Source: Microbulbifer sp. HZ11 (GTDB lineage: Bacteria > Pseudomonadota > Gammaproteobacteria > Pseudomonadales > Cellvibrionaceae). Taken from it: DNA of 64,000 bases. The stretch is taken from positions 806,001 to 870,000 of the forward strand of contig NZ_JELR01000002.1 in the NCBI RefSeq assembly GCF_000708675.1, written 5' to 3'. Below the pieces are notes generated by a model that had not been told where the DNA came from, searched no databases, and was given only the letters and a program-made list of their open reading frames with translations. A program made the translations under genes and the position numbers. This document shows, piece after piece, positions 46,022 through 55,167 of this stretch (the stretch's first letter is position 1; the number at the start of each line of letters is the position of its first letter).

Positions 46022-48016
46022 ATGTCATATTTCATTCCAGAGCGTCGCAAACGCAAATCACCGCTGCCGCTGATCTTTCTCGGCAGTCTGTGCGTGTTCG
46101 CCCTCTATTACGCTTTCACTGCCAATCAGAAAACGGTCCCGGTTCTGCCGGAGAATGCCGTGCGCCCACACCTGGTGAACTGGCTGGAGGACAACCCTGA
46201 CGCCTGGCCCGCTCAGGACCCCATCTTCAACCCGGTGGCGGTGCGCCGTATCTATCGCCGCACGGACTACCGGTTGCTGTGGTTCGATAACTACAGTCTG
46301 AGCGACACCGCGAACGATCTGCTCAAGCAGCTCACCGCGTCGAGCTCCGGAAATCCGAGCAGCATGGTGGACTACCGCTACCACCTCGGGTACTTCGACC
46401 GCACACTGCGCGACACTCCGCAACGCCTGCAGATGGCAGCGGTACTCGACGTGTTGCTGACCGATGCATTTATCTCCTACGCCCAGGACACCCAGCTGGA
46501 TAAGCTGCGCCCCCAGGCCCCCAGACAACAGCCGCGCCTGCGTATGCGCAAGAAAGACATCACCCCGGTGAACCTGACCGAGGGCGGGTTTCAGATGGCC
46601 AGTGCACGGATCTCCGATGACTTCGGCGATACTGCCGAGCTCTTCGAAGGCCTGCAGCTTGCAGCCAATGATTACAGCGGCACCAGCGGTCGCCAGTATT
46701 TCCGCGGCTACAATCGCGGCTCCCAGTCCGTAGACCGCTCTCGCTACTATACCCAGCGCTCCTCTCAAGGCCAGCAGGGCCGGGTGTACAGTAGCGGTTC
46801 CCGCTATGGCACCAGCCACAGCGCGCGCTACTCGACCCGCAGCTATCCACAGTCCTACCCCCGCGTCATGCCGCGCTTTCGCAACCTGTCCGAGGAGGGA
46901 TCAGGTCTGACTCCGTCTCATGGCGAGGGCATGTACATTGAGGAGAACACGCCCTTCGGCAGCGATGCCCAGGCCCTGCGCGAGCAGCTGGTCCGCTATC
47001 GCAACATGGCCGCTTCCGGCCAGTGGCGCCCACTGCCCGCAGGGCCCGCCATGACGCTGGGAGCCAAGCACCCCAATGTGGCGCATCTGCGCAACCTGCT
47101 GACGGTCTATGGTGACTACTACAGCTACGGCGGTGAGGCCAACAGCAACCGCTTTGACCAGCGCCTGCACGATGCGGTAGTGCGCTTCCAGCGACGCCAC
47201 GGATTAAAACCCGATGGCATCGTCGGCAAGCAAACCCGTCAGCGCATGAACATCTCCCCATCCGCACGTGCGCATATTATCGAGACCAATATCCGCCGTC
47301 GGGAAAAACTGCCGGCCAACCTGGGGGACCGCTTCATTCAGGTGAATATTCCCGGATATAGCCTCAACTATGTGGAACACGATCGCATCAAGCTTTCCAT
47401 GAACGTGGTGGTGGGCAAAAAGGTTCACCAGACCCCCGAGATCAATACCCGGGTGGCCCGCGTGGTGTTCAATCCCACCTGGACAGTACCTCGCAGCATT
47501 CTGGTAAACGAGATTCTGCCCAAGGCCCGCGCCAACCCCCACGGCATGGAAAATCTGGGTTACCGGGTGGTCAACGGCAGCGGCGAGTATCTGCCCCTGA
47601 ACAGCCAGAACCTGAAGCGCGCGGCGGCCGGTGGCTTCCTGATGCGCCAGAAAGGCGGCGAGCAGAACATCCTCGGGCGGGTGAAGTTCGAAATCCCCAA
47701 CTCGGATGAGATCTATCTGCACGACACCCGGGCCAAGAGTCTGTTCAGCCTCACCGACAGGGACTACAGCCACGGCTGTGTGCGCCTGGAGAAGCCCCGC
47801 CAGCTGGCCGAAGTACTGCTGCGGGACGAGCCCGGTGACTGGAGCCGCTATCGCATAGAGCAGCTCACCACGGGAGACGACACCACCGAGGTGCGCATGA
47901 GCAAAAACGTCAAGGTATACCTGACTTACTGGACAGCCTGGGTCGACGGCGAAGGACGCATGAACTTCCGCCCGGATATCTACGGTAAAGACGGCCTCGC
48001 CGCCAACCAGTTCTAG
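46022..48016 (+). CDS. L,D-transpeptidase 1 (YcbB/LdtD-like, with basic insert)
   Basis: A 664-residue membrane-anchored enzyme that forms 3-3 peptidoglycan crosslinks. It has one N-terminal helix (about 14-34), then a scaffold domain, a peptidoglycan-binding domain (LHDAVVRFQRRHGLKPDGIV) and a YkuD catalytic domain with Cys586 in DYSHGCVRLEKP. Residues about 225-290 form an insert rich in Arg, Ser, Tyr and Gly that the next two paralogues lack. The closest known layout is E. coli LdtD (615 residues). The start ATG follows GAGGTACC. Confidence 0.92.
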   Translation: MSYFIPERRKRKSPLPLIFLGSLCVFALYYAFTANQKTVPVLPENAVRPHLVNWLEDNPDAWPAQDPIFNPVAVRRIYRRTDYRLLWFDNYSLSDTANDLLKQLTASSSGNPSSMVDYRYHLGYFDRTLRDTPQRLQMAAVLDVLLTDAFISYAQDTQLDKLRPQAPRQQPRLRMRKKDITPVNLTEGGFQMASARISDDFGDTAELFEGLQLAANDYSGTSGRQYFRGYNRGSQSVDRSRYYTQRSSQGQQGRVYSSGSRYGTSHSARYSTRSYPQSYPRVMPRFRNLSEEGSGLTPSHGEGMYIEENTPFGSDAQALREQLVRYRNMAASGQWRPLPAGPAMTLGAKHPNVAHLRNLLTVYGDYYSYGGEANSNRFDQRLHDAVVRFQRRHGLKPDGIVGKQTRQRMNISPSARAHIIETNIRRREKLPANLGDRFIQVNIPGYSLNYVEHDRIKLSMNVVVGKKVHQTPEINTRVARVVFNPTWTVPRSILVNEILPKARANPHGMENLGYRVVNGSGEYLPLNSQNLKRAAAGGFLMRQKGGEQNILGRVKFEIPNSDEIYLHDTRAKSLFSLTDRDYSHGCVRLEKPRQLAEVLLRDEPGDWSRYRIEQLTTGDDTTEVRMSKNVKVYLTYWTAWVDGEGRMNFRPDIYGKDGLAANQF

Positions 48017-48032
48017 CTCCACAGCCAGCCGC

Positions 48033-48112
48033 GGGCGGTGCCACAACCGGCACCGCCCTCCCCCGAACTTCTCTCACTGCCCACGGCTTCGCCGGGTGGT
48101 CCTCCACCCGGC
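48033..48112 (+). promoter_or_regulatory. Two tandem G+C-rich hairpins in the LDT1-LDT2 spacer
   Basis: In the 309-bp gap (48017-48325) a perfect 10-bp stem GGGCGGTGCC/GGCACCGCCC (48033-48058) is followed by a perfect 9-bp stem GCCGGGTGG/CCACCCGGC (48091-48112). Neither is followed by a T run, so they may be weak terminators, attenuators or RNA-stability elements. The remaining gap is A+T-richer and likely includes a promoter for the second gene; no further gene was seen. Confidence 0.6.
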
Positions 48113-48325
48113 ACTCTTTACCCCACCCCCATTTCCGGTCCCCAGCCCCCGCAGACAGGGCATATTCCGAATCAACCCGACAACCCGCAAGCGCATACCC
48201 CAATCGTATTTGGCGCCAATCCAGTCACAAATTACCAATTAAGACACTGCGCACACTGGTGCGTGCGGATGATTGAGTGGTTTACGGGGCTGAGTGCTTT
48301 GCCCCGATAGCGACAGGGGTCAGCG

Positions 48326-49645
48326 ATGGGTAGCAAGTTGGGATTTCCAGTCAGTCTTGGAGCGGCGATGGTTCTGTCACTCTCCCTCGACACACTGGCA
48401 ATGAATGATGAGAAAAATACGGCACAGGAACAGCCCGCGGGGTCACCGCAAATCGAAACCGATCAGGGGAAGCAGCCACCCGCGAAAAGTGACGCCACAA
48501 CCACCTTGGCATCCTATAGCCCCTACACCCCCTATGGGCGGCAGTATGCCCTGATGCGCGAAGAGCTCGCGCGCTACCAGGTACTAAGCCAGGGGGATGA
48601 CTGGCAACCACTGCCCGCAGGTCAGGCCCTGGCGCCGGGTATGCGCGACGAGCGGGTCAGAGTGCTGCGCAGCCTGCTGATGCAGTATGGAGACCTGGCA
48701 CTGGTGGATGATATGGCCAAAGCCAGCCTCCAGGGCGCGCCCGCTAACGGAGGCGACAAGATACCCGCAAGCAAGAATCCGGCCGACCTCTACGATCAAC
48801 AGGTTCGCAAGGCTGTGGAGCGCTTTCAGCGTCGTCACGGCCTGCGCGCCGACGGCATCGTCAACACCCATACCCGCAATGCACTCAATACCCCACCCGC
48901 CAAGCGCCTGACCACTCTGCAGGCCAACCTGGCGCGCTGGCAACAGATGCCCAAAGACCTGGGCCCCCGTTATCTTCTGGTCAATATTCCCGAGTACACC
49001 CTGCGGCTGGTGGACGGGGAGAAAGAGCAATATCGCATGCGCGTAGTGGTCGGAAAAACCGATGCCCAGACGCCTCAACTGAGCACACGCCTGACCCGGG
49101 TGGTGTTCAATCCAACCTGGACAGTGCCGCGCAATATCGCTGTACGCGAGTTGTTGCCGAAAGGCTCAGGCAACCTGTCCGCCGGCGGCTATCGGCTGGT
49201 CAATAACCGCGGCAAATCGGTGCCCTTCAGTGGCGCCAACCTGCGTGCCCTGCGCCTCGGCAGTGTGGCACTACAGCAGCGTGGTGGAGCGGGGAATGCT
49301 CTGGGCCGATTCAAGTTTGTGATCCCCAATCAACAGGCCATCTTTCTCCACGATACGCAGAAAAAAAATCTGTTCGGACGCAGCCAGCGCGCCTTCAGCC
49401 ACGGTTGCGTACGCCTGGAAAAACCCGATGAGCTGGCACGCATTGTTCTCGCTCAGCAAGGCCGCCCCGGAAAATGGGACCACGACCGCCTGGCCCGTTA
49501 CACCACCGGTAGCCGTACCCGTTCCGTCGCCCTGGACCAGCCTATTCCAGTGCACATCGTGTACTGGACCGCTTGGGTCGACGAGGAGGGAGAGCTGAAT
49601 TTCCGGCCCGATATATACCAGCGCGACCAACAAGCGGCCGAATGA
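48326..49645 (+). CDS. L,D-transpeptidase 2
   Basis: A 439-residue periplasmic paralogue of the preceding enzyme. A signal-like hydrophobic stretch (about residues 5-24) precedes a polar linker. Then come the scaffold region (QYALMREELARYQVLSQGDD), a peptidoglycan-binding domain (VRKAVERFQRRHGLRADGIV) and the YkuD domain with catalytic Cys361 in FSHGCVRLEKPDEL. It lacks the large basic insert of LDT1. It is 15 bp from LDT3, so those two are cotranscribed. Confidence 0.92.
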   Translation: MGSKLGFPVSLGAAMVLSLSLDTLAMNDEKNTAQEQPAGSPQIETDQGKQPPAKSDATTTLASYSPYTPYGRQYALMREELARYQVLSQGDDWQPLPAGQALAPGMRDERVRVLRSLLMQYGDLALVDDMAKASLQGAPANGGDKIPASKNPADLYDQQVRKAVERFQRRHGLRADGIVNTHTRNALNTPPAKRLTTLQANLARWQQMPKDLGPRYLLVNIPEYTLRLVDGEKEQYRMRVVVGKTDAQTPQLSTRLTRVVFNPTWTVPRNIAVRELLPKGSGNLSAGGYRLVNNRGKSVPFSGANLRALRLGSVALQQRGGAGNALGRFKFVIPNQQAIFLHDTQKKNLFGRSQRAFSHGCVRLEKPDELARIVLAQQGRPGKWDHDRLARYTTGSRTRSVALDQPIPVHIVYWTAWVDEEGELNFRPDIYQRDQQAAE

Positions 49646-49660
49646 CACCCGGGGGTAGCC

Positions 49661-51037
49661 ATGCGTAAAGACAAATACATCGACCACACAAAACCGAAAA
49701 GTGCGCAGCGACGCTGCGCAGCACCACCTCGCCACACCCTGGCGGTAGTGGGCTTTTGCGCCCTACTGCCCCTCTATGCCGCCGCGCAGAGCGAAGAAGA
49801 GTCGGCACCCATTCTGCCCATTCAGGGATTAAGTACCGAACAGCAACCCGCACAAAACACACCTTCGACTGCGGGGGCAGGTAGCGACACAAGTAATCAC
49901 GCAGAGAGTGACGCAAGTGGCGATCATACTCTCGCACCGCAACAGAGAGCCGATCGCGGGCACGACGATGCACAGAGAGCCATAGACTTCACCGCGACGG
50001 CTGCTGCCCTGCGCGAGCAGGCCGCCCGCTACCGCCAGCTTGCTGACCAGTGGCAACCGATCGACGAGGGTGCCCCGCTGCGACCGGGCGACCAGGGCCC
50101 AAGGGTTGCCCAACTGCGCAAGATTCTGAGCCAGTACGGCGACTATCGCGGCGCGCTCGGACCGGTCATTGTGGAGAGTGATGTGTCGGATCGCTATGAC
50201 GCCGGGCTTCAGCGAGCGGTGGAGTCCTACCAGCGACGTCACGGTATGGAGGCCACAGGCCGCGTGGATACCGCCACGATGAATGCGCTCGCACGCTCCC
50301 CCCGTGAGCTGGCCGACAAACTGGAAATCAATGCGGAGCGCTGGGAGAAGCTGCCAGCGAACCCCGGCGACCGCTACATCCTGGTGAATGTGCCCGACTA
50401 CCAGCTACAGCTGATCGACCAGAAGCGCGTGGTACTGTCGATGAAAACGGTGGTGGGCAAGAGCAGTAAACGCACCCCGGACCTGACCACCAAAGTGGTC
50501 TCCGTGGTGTTCAACCCCACCTGGACGGTGCCCCGCAGTATCCTGCTCACGGACCTGCTGCCGAAAGCACGCAACTTCCCCGAGGCCATGCACAAGCGCG
50601 GCTACCGGGTGGTGAAGTACGGCACCAATACCACCACCCCCATCAATGAGAAAAGCCTGGAGAGCGCCGCCCGCGGCAAGGCCACCCTGCGCCAGATCGC
50701 CGGCCCCGGCAATACCCTCGGGCGGGTGAAGTTCGTGATCCCCAACAAACAGGCGATCTTCCTGCACGACACCCAGGCCCAGAGTCTGTTTGAGCTGCGC
50801 CACAGAGCCTTCAGCCACGGCTGCATCCGCCTGCAGCAACCGGAAGAACTCGCCTATGCACTGCTCGGCCAACAGGGCTGGGACCGGACCCGGGTTGCCC
50901 AGGCAACCACCGGTGACGAATCCGTCACCATTAAGGTGGACAAGCCGCCACGGCTGTTCATCGCCTATCTCACCGCCTGGGTCGATACCCTGGGACAGAT
51001 CCAGTTTCGCCCGGACATCTATCACCGGGATCACTGA
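49661..51037 (+). CDS. L,D-transpeptidase 3
   Basis: A 458-residue third paralogue. The N-terminus has a long basic lead and a hydrophobic export segment ending YAAAQ (about residues 26-45), followed by an acidic/Ser-rich linker, a peptidoglycan-binding domain (LQRAVESYQRRHGMEATGRV) and the YkuD domain with catalytic Cys388 in FSHGCIRLQQPEEL. All active-site features are intact. A GGGGGT site precedes the ATG. The three adjacent genes show in-place duplication followed by divergence. Confidence 0.92.
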   Translation: MRKDKYIDHTKPKSAQRRCAAPPRHTLAVVGFCALLPLYAAAQSEEESAPILPIQGLSTEQQPAQNTPSTAGAGSDTSNHAESDASGDHTLAPQQRADRGHDDAQRAIDFTATAAALREQAARYRQLADQWQPIDEGAPLRPGDQGPRVAQLRKILSQYGDYRGALGPVIVESDVSDRYDAGLQRAVESYQRRHGMEATGRVDTATMNALARSPRELADKLEINAERWEKLPANPGDRYILVNVPDYQLQLIDQKRVVLSMKTVVGKSSKRTPDLTTKVVSVVFNPTWTVPRSILLTDLLPKARNFPEAMHKRGYRVVKYGTNTTTPINEKSLESAARGKATLRQIAGPGNTLGRVKFVIPNKQAIFLHDTQAQSLFELRHRAFSHGCIRLQQPEELAYALLGQQGWDRTRVAQATTGDESVTIKVDKPPRLFIAYLTAWVDTLGQIQFRPDIYHRDH

Positions 51038-51537
51038 ACCACACCAGCACCCGAAACTCTCAGTCAGTCAGCGTTTGCGGGGAGGCCAATGTGCCTCCCC
51101 GCCGCGCTATAGGCCTTTTGGTAGTCACCCGGCCCGCGTCAGGAACGGGTGGTGAAAACCCCGTTTCCCGCCCCGATATCACCCTGACTGCTGACTTTCG
51201 ACGCGCGGCGTCGGATAGGCGTTCTTCTGCCAACGGAAAACCCTGTACCCGAAACCACCGAGTCACAGAAAAATAATTTCCCACTTATGACAACGCTGTC
51301 ACCACATTTTCGGAACATAACTGGACCCTGTAGGCAAAATAAATTCGAGCGGCCTAGAGCATTAGAAAAAAATATCCAGGTTATTTTTTGATCAATTTGT
51401 TATCAGAGCTGATCGGTTTGTAACCAAAGATTATTTTTTATACAGTGCAGACATCGCGAGAGGCACCGGAAGCAACTCGAAGACTAGAGGCCCCCTAAGG
51501 GCACAACTCACTCAGACACCAAAGGCGGTAACAGGGT
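51038..51537 (+). promoter_or_regulatory. 500-bp leader of the MepK-like gene with hairpin and candidate promoter
   Basis: No gene is seen. A perfect 10-bp hairpin (51077-51102, GCGGGGAGGC/GCCTCCCCGC, loop CAATGT) stands after LDT3 but lacks a T run. From about 51270 to 51445 the sequence becomes markedly A+T-rich relative to its surroundings. A possible promoter has TTTGTA at 51417 and TATACA at 51439 with a 16-base spacer. A leader of about 90 bases would then precede the ATG at 51538. Confidence 0.4.
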
Positions 51538-52071
51538 ATGAAAGAACTTTCCAGACGCAGGTTTTTAGCAGTTTCTGCAGCTACCGCGGCGGCGGTTTCG
51601 GCCGGCCCCGCTATGGCAAAAGTGGGCAAGTCGCGCAATCTGAAAATGCGTAACCTGCACACCGGTGAACGCCTGAACACCGCCTACTGGGCGGATGGCG
51701 ACTACGATAGCAGCGGCCTCAAGCAGTTCAACCGACTGCTGCGCGACCACCGCGCCAATGAGGTAACACGCATGGACCCGAAACTGTTCGACATCGTGTA
51801 CAAACTCAAGGAAAAACTGAACTACAACGGCGAGATCGAGATTATCTCCGGATACCGCTCGCCCAAGACCAACGCCAAGCTCCGCGCCGCGGGTCGCGGT
51901 GTGGCACGCCGCAGCTACCACACCCGTGGTATGGCACTGGACATCCGCATGCCGGGTGTATCACTGTCCAAGCTGCGCCAGGCGGCCATCAATCTGAAGG
52001 CCGGTGGTGTGGGTTACTATCCGAAGAGTAACTTCGTACACGTGGACACTGGCCCGGTACGCCGCTGGTAA
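51538..52071 (+). CDS. MepK-like (YcbK/DUF882) peptidoglycan endopeptidase, Tat-exported
   Basis: A 177-residue M15-type zinc peptidase. The N-terminus has a twin-arginine signal (LSRRRFLAVSAATAAAVSAG). The core contains the metal and substrate motifs ISGYRSPKTNAKLR, SYHTRGMALDIRMPG (His-x6-Asp type) and FVHVDTGPVRRW with the last His ligand. E. coli MepK (YcbK) cuts 3-3 crosslinks and its gene lies next to ldtD (ycbB); here it follows three L,D-transpeptidase genes, so maker and breaker of the same bond are encoded together. The start is the ATG opening the Tat signal. Confidence 0.92.
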   Translation: MKELSRRRFLAVSAATAAAVSAGPAMAKVGKSRNLKMRNLHTGERLNTAYWADGDYDSSGLKQFNRLLRDHRANEVTRMDPKLFDIVYKLKEKLNYNGEIEIISGYRSPKTNAKLRAAGRGVARRSYHTRGMALDIRMPGVSLSKLRQAAINLKAGGVGYYPKSNFVHVDTGPVRRW

Positions 52072-52111
52072 TCCGCAGCGATCCCGACCGGTAAACAGGT
52101 TGGCCATAAAC

Positions 52112-52142
52112 CAGAAAACCCAGGCAATGCCTGGGTTTTCTG
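52112..52142. terminator. Bidirectional terminator between mepK-like and imelysin genes
   Basis: CAGAAAACCCAGGC and GCCTGGGTTTTCTG are perfect inverted arms around AAT. Both strands give a G+C stem followed by TTTT, fitting the convergent gene pair. Confidence 0.85.
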
Positions 52143-52157
52143 TATCCGCGGAGTAGT

Positions 52158-53360
52158 TTATTCCGCCGCTGGAATGGTTACGCTCACCGGTGTCATCTCC
52201 TCTTCCCGGGCGGGCACTTTGGTGTCACCGGAGATCAGTCCCAGCAGCTTTTCGACCTGCTGCCGGCTGCGTTGCAGCTCGGCCGGCGCTGCCAGTTCGA
52301 TGGGGTCCTCCATCTTCAACAGACGCTCTTCCAGTAGACCGAAGGTTTCCGCTAGAGCCGCAGTCTGATGGCGATCCAGCAGCAAATCCGCCAGCCCACT
52401 GCCCTCGCCGGGCAACCATGCCACCTGCACATTGCGCAACATTGCCAGCAGTGCCTGTTTGGAATTTGCCGCCAACCCGCTCTCCACATCACTCTCGGAG
52501 CTCTCGGGAATCCGCGGCAGCACCTGATTGCGCAGCAGATCGATATGTGCCGCGCGGATTCGCTGCAGCCGCGCCACCGGGTCTCGCGCCAGGTAGGACT
52601 GCGACAGATCATTGGCGGTCACGGGCCAGCGATTGGCCAGCTGCGCCATGTCTTCGCTGATCCCCTGGGTAATAAGGCGCGTCAGTTCCCGACGCCGGTT
52701 GGAAGCCTGAGCCTTCGGCTCTTCACCGCCGCTAGACTCGCTGAACTGCTCCGCGGAGCGTTCACTGGTAGGGCCCCATAGCATAATTTCCAGGGCGTGA
52801 AAGCCGGTACTCGCCTCCTCGTGGGCGGTAAGCCGGTGCTGCTTGCGCAGATTGGTCAGGGTCAGTTCGATGGCCGTATCGTTGACAATGCCGCTGGTGG
52901 AGTAACCCGGTACCGTATCCAGATATCCAGCCTGCACCGGCCAGCTGTTCAAGGCGAGCAACAGATCCTTGCCCTGCTGCTGCAACTCCGTCGGCGCAAA
53001 GGCCACCTCGATAAATGGCATCGACGCGGAAAACTCCCGATGCGCATCCAGCCAGGCCAGCTTGGCAGACTCCAGATGATCCTCGGTGGGAGCCATCAAA
53101 AGCTGCGCCACCGCCCGCTCCAGGGCCTGAGCCGCGGCCTGGGCATCGATAATCTGCGCCTGACCCGCCTGCCAGTACTCGGCAGAATAAGCTTCGGCCG
53201 CCGCCTCATTCACTGCCTGGGCAGGTACGGGCACCGTTTCCACCTCTTCACTGGTGGGCGTGGGCTTGCGCTCACACCCGCTACCCAGCACCAGAAAACC
53301 GCTGAGCATGAGCACCAGAGACATGCTGCGGGATACTGCGTTTTTTCGCTGTTCAAACAA
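52158..53360 (-). CDS. Imelysin-family lipoprotein (M75)
   Basis: A 400-residue exported lipoprotein with lipobox LGSGC (Cys29), then a Pro/Glu/Thr linker. The imelysin signature GFHALEIMLWG (GxHxxE) is near residue 190. The rest is helical, as in the two-bundle imelysin fold. These proteins relate to EfeO and are linked to iron acquisition in the periplasm or outer membrane; proteolysis, from which the name comes, is doubtful. It stands alone, without an adjacent iron permease or di-heme peroxidase, unlike many imelysin loci. An alternative start is Met13. Confidence 0.87.
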   Translation of the reverse strand: MFEQRKNAVSRSMSLVLMLSGFLVLGSGCERKPTPTSEEVETVPVPAQAVNEAAAEAYSAEYWQAGQAQIIDAQAAAQALERAVAQLLMAPTEDHLESAKLAWLDAHREFSASMPFIEVAFAPTELQQQGKDLLLALNSWPVQAGYLDTVPGYSTSGIVNDTAIELTLTNLRKQHRLTAHEEASTGFHALEIMLWGPTSERSAEQFSESSGGEEPKAQASNRRRELTRLITQGISEDMAQLANRWPVTANDLSQSYLARDPVARLQRIRAAHIDLLRNQVLPRIPESSESDVESGLAANSKQALLAMLRNVQVAWLPGEGSGLADLLLDRHQTAALAETFGLLEERLLKMEDPIELAAPAELQRSRQQVEKLLGLISGDTKVPAREEEMTPVSVTIPAAE

Positions 53361-53421
53361 ACCCTAAGACCCTGTGTTTACACTGCAATTTAAAGTAACG
53401 TCCGGAATAGCCGGCCCCGGC

Positions 53422-54114
53422 CTACCATTCCAGCGCGCTGGCAAAATCTTCCACATCGCCACGCAGGCTGATCACTTTCCACCCGCGAGCCTGCGCCTCC
53501 GCGCGCAGACGGTTATCCGGATCCACCGCAATGGGATACTCGACCTGCTGCAATAACGCCAGATCGTTAATGGAGTCACTGTAGAACCACTTTTCGCCCT
53601 CAGCGTACTGAGGGTGCGCCTCGAGCCATTGGCGCAAACGCACCACCTTGCCCTCCTGGAAGCAGGGCTCGCCCGCTACCTGGCCAGTGAACTTGCCGTC
53701 AACCTCTTCCGGCTCCGTCGCCAACAGGGTATCCACCCCCAGGCGTGCAACGATCGGCTCCACTACAAAGCGGTTAGTGGCGGTAATGATCATGATGTGG
53801 TGGCCAGCGTCACGGTGCTTCTGGATCAGGGTTTCCGCGTGCGGCAGCCAGATTTCCCCGATCACTTCCCGCATGAATTCCTGCTGCAAATTCTGCAGCT
53901 GGCCACGGGATAACTGGGCCAGCGGCTCCAGCGCGAACGAGAGGTACGCAAAAATATCCAGGGAACCCTGCTGGTAGTCCCGATAGAAGCGGTCGTTCTC
54001 GCTGCGGAACCGCTCCCCATCCACACAATCACGCGCTACCAGGAATTCACCCCAGGCGTGGTCGCTATCGCCACCAATCAGCGTGTTGTCCAGGTCAAAA
54101 ATCGCCAGCTGCAC
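53422..54114 (-). CDS. HAD-IB family phosphatase (SerB-like)
   Basis: A 230-residue haloacid-dehalogenase hydrolase. Motif I is FDLDNTLIGGD (nucleophile Asp8), motif II lies in IMIITATNRF, and motif III is YSDSINDLALL. The helical cap between motifs I and II is typical of subfamily IB, which includes phosphoserine phosphatases and CicA-type enzymes. The substrate is probably a small phospho-monoester. It lies divergent from rppH, an order seen in other gammaproteobacteria. Confidence 0.92.
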   Translation of the reverse strand: MQLAIFDLDNTLIGGDSDHAWGEFLVARDCVDGERFRSENDRFYRDYQQGSLDIFAYLSFALEPLAQLSRGQLQNLQQEFMREVIGEIWLPHAETLIQKHRDAGHHIMIITATNRFVVEPIVARLGVDTLLATEPEEVDGKFTGQVAGEPCFQEGKVVRLRQWLEAHPQYAEGEKWFYSDSINDLALLQQVEYPIAVDPDNRLRAEAQARGWKVISLRGDVEDFASALEW

Positions 54115-54378
54115 AGAAATCTCCTTAGTTGACTATAGGGCACCGGTGGCGCACAGGTTGCCCTGCCGGGAAATTTTTTGCGCCGAATTCAGACCCGCTC
54201 ACACCCGGGTGCGGACGGAGGTACCACTTCCGTTGGTTGCTGTCCCTTTTTCAGGGCGTGAGATTTTACCTTGCTGGCCAATACGTTACATCGACCACCT
54301 CACTGAATTGCCGTAAACCAGTCCCTGTGGAACAATGCAGGACATTATGGTGCGCTGGGGTTACTCCCCCTCGACGAT

Positions 54379-55062
54379 TTGCGCACCGGCAAAATTGAGG
54401 ACGGTATTTTGGGCGACGGCAAGCAGACACCCGCCGGGCGAAAGCACCGCCGCAGACCCGCCAGATCTTCCGCGCGCAATGACCGCCCCAACGGCGGTAA
54501 ACCCCAACGCAAGGCCGCGGCGGAAACCTCTGGTACAACTTCGGGCAACGACAGCAACATCGACAGCGAGGGCTTCCGTCCCAACGTCGGTATCATTGTT
54601 CTGAATGAGCGCGGCCAGGCTCTCTGGGCGCGCCGGGTAGGCGGAAAGGACGCGTGGCAATTCCCGCAGGGGGGCATCAACCCCGGCGAATCCCCGGAGC
54701 AGGCGTTGTACCGGGAACTCTACGAAGAAGTAGGGCTGACCAGAAGTCAGGTGACCCTGCTCGGCAGCACCCGCGGCTGGCTGCGCTACCGGCTGCCGCA
54801 CCGACTGGTGCGACGCCGCTCGGAGCCTCTGTGCATCGGCCAGAAGCAGAAATGGTTTCTGTTACAGCTGAATGCCGAGGAAAGCAACATCAGTTTCAAT
54901 AACGGTTACAAACCGGAATTTGATCACTGGCGGTGGGTGAGTTACTGGCACCCTCTGACCAAAGTGGTGACCTTCAAGCGGGAGGTTTACCGGCGCGCCC
55001 TTACAGAGCTGGCGCCCACGCAAATACAATTGGAGAGACGCTGGCTGAAACGCGACCAGTAA
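54379..55062 (+). CDS. rppH: RNA pyrophosphohydrolase, start codon uncertain
   Basis: A Nudix hydrolase that removes pyrophosphate from the 5' end of mRNA and triggers decay. The Nudix box is intact ([20 protein letters not shown] with VGL), the core begins [14 protein letters not shown], and the C-terminal helix ([18 protein letters not shown]) matches RppH. The problem is the start. The core normally begins within about 5 residues of Met, but here no ATG, GTG or TTG lies just before it. The nearest in-frame starts are TTG codons at 54379 and 54409, which add an Arg/Ser/Asn-rich lead of 50-60 residues. An ATC start at the core or a real N-terminal extension are the alternatives. ptsP follows. 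Confidence 0.85.
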   Translation: MRTGKIEDGILGDGKQTPAGRKHRRRPARSSARNDRPNGGKPQRKAAAETSGTTSGNDSNIDSEGFRPNVGIIVLNERGQALWARRVGGKDAWQFPQGGINPGESPEQALYRELYEEVGLTRSQVTLLGSTRGWLRYRLPHRLVRRRSEPLCIGQKQKWFLLQLNAEESNISFNNGYKPEFDHWRWVSYWHPLTKVVTFKREVYRRALTELAPTQIQLERRWLKRDQ

Positions 55063-55167
55063 CCCGCACAGGCGGTGCCGCGATGAACGCCAGGCCCGCC
55101 CGGGAACGCGCCCAGCAGCGACGACGCCGGCATCGGGCCGGCACGGATTTCGGCGAGGAAAGCCATT

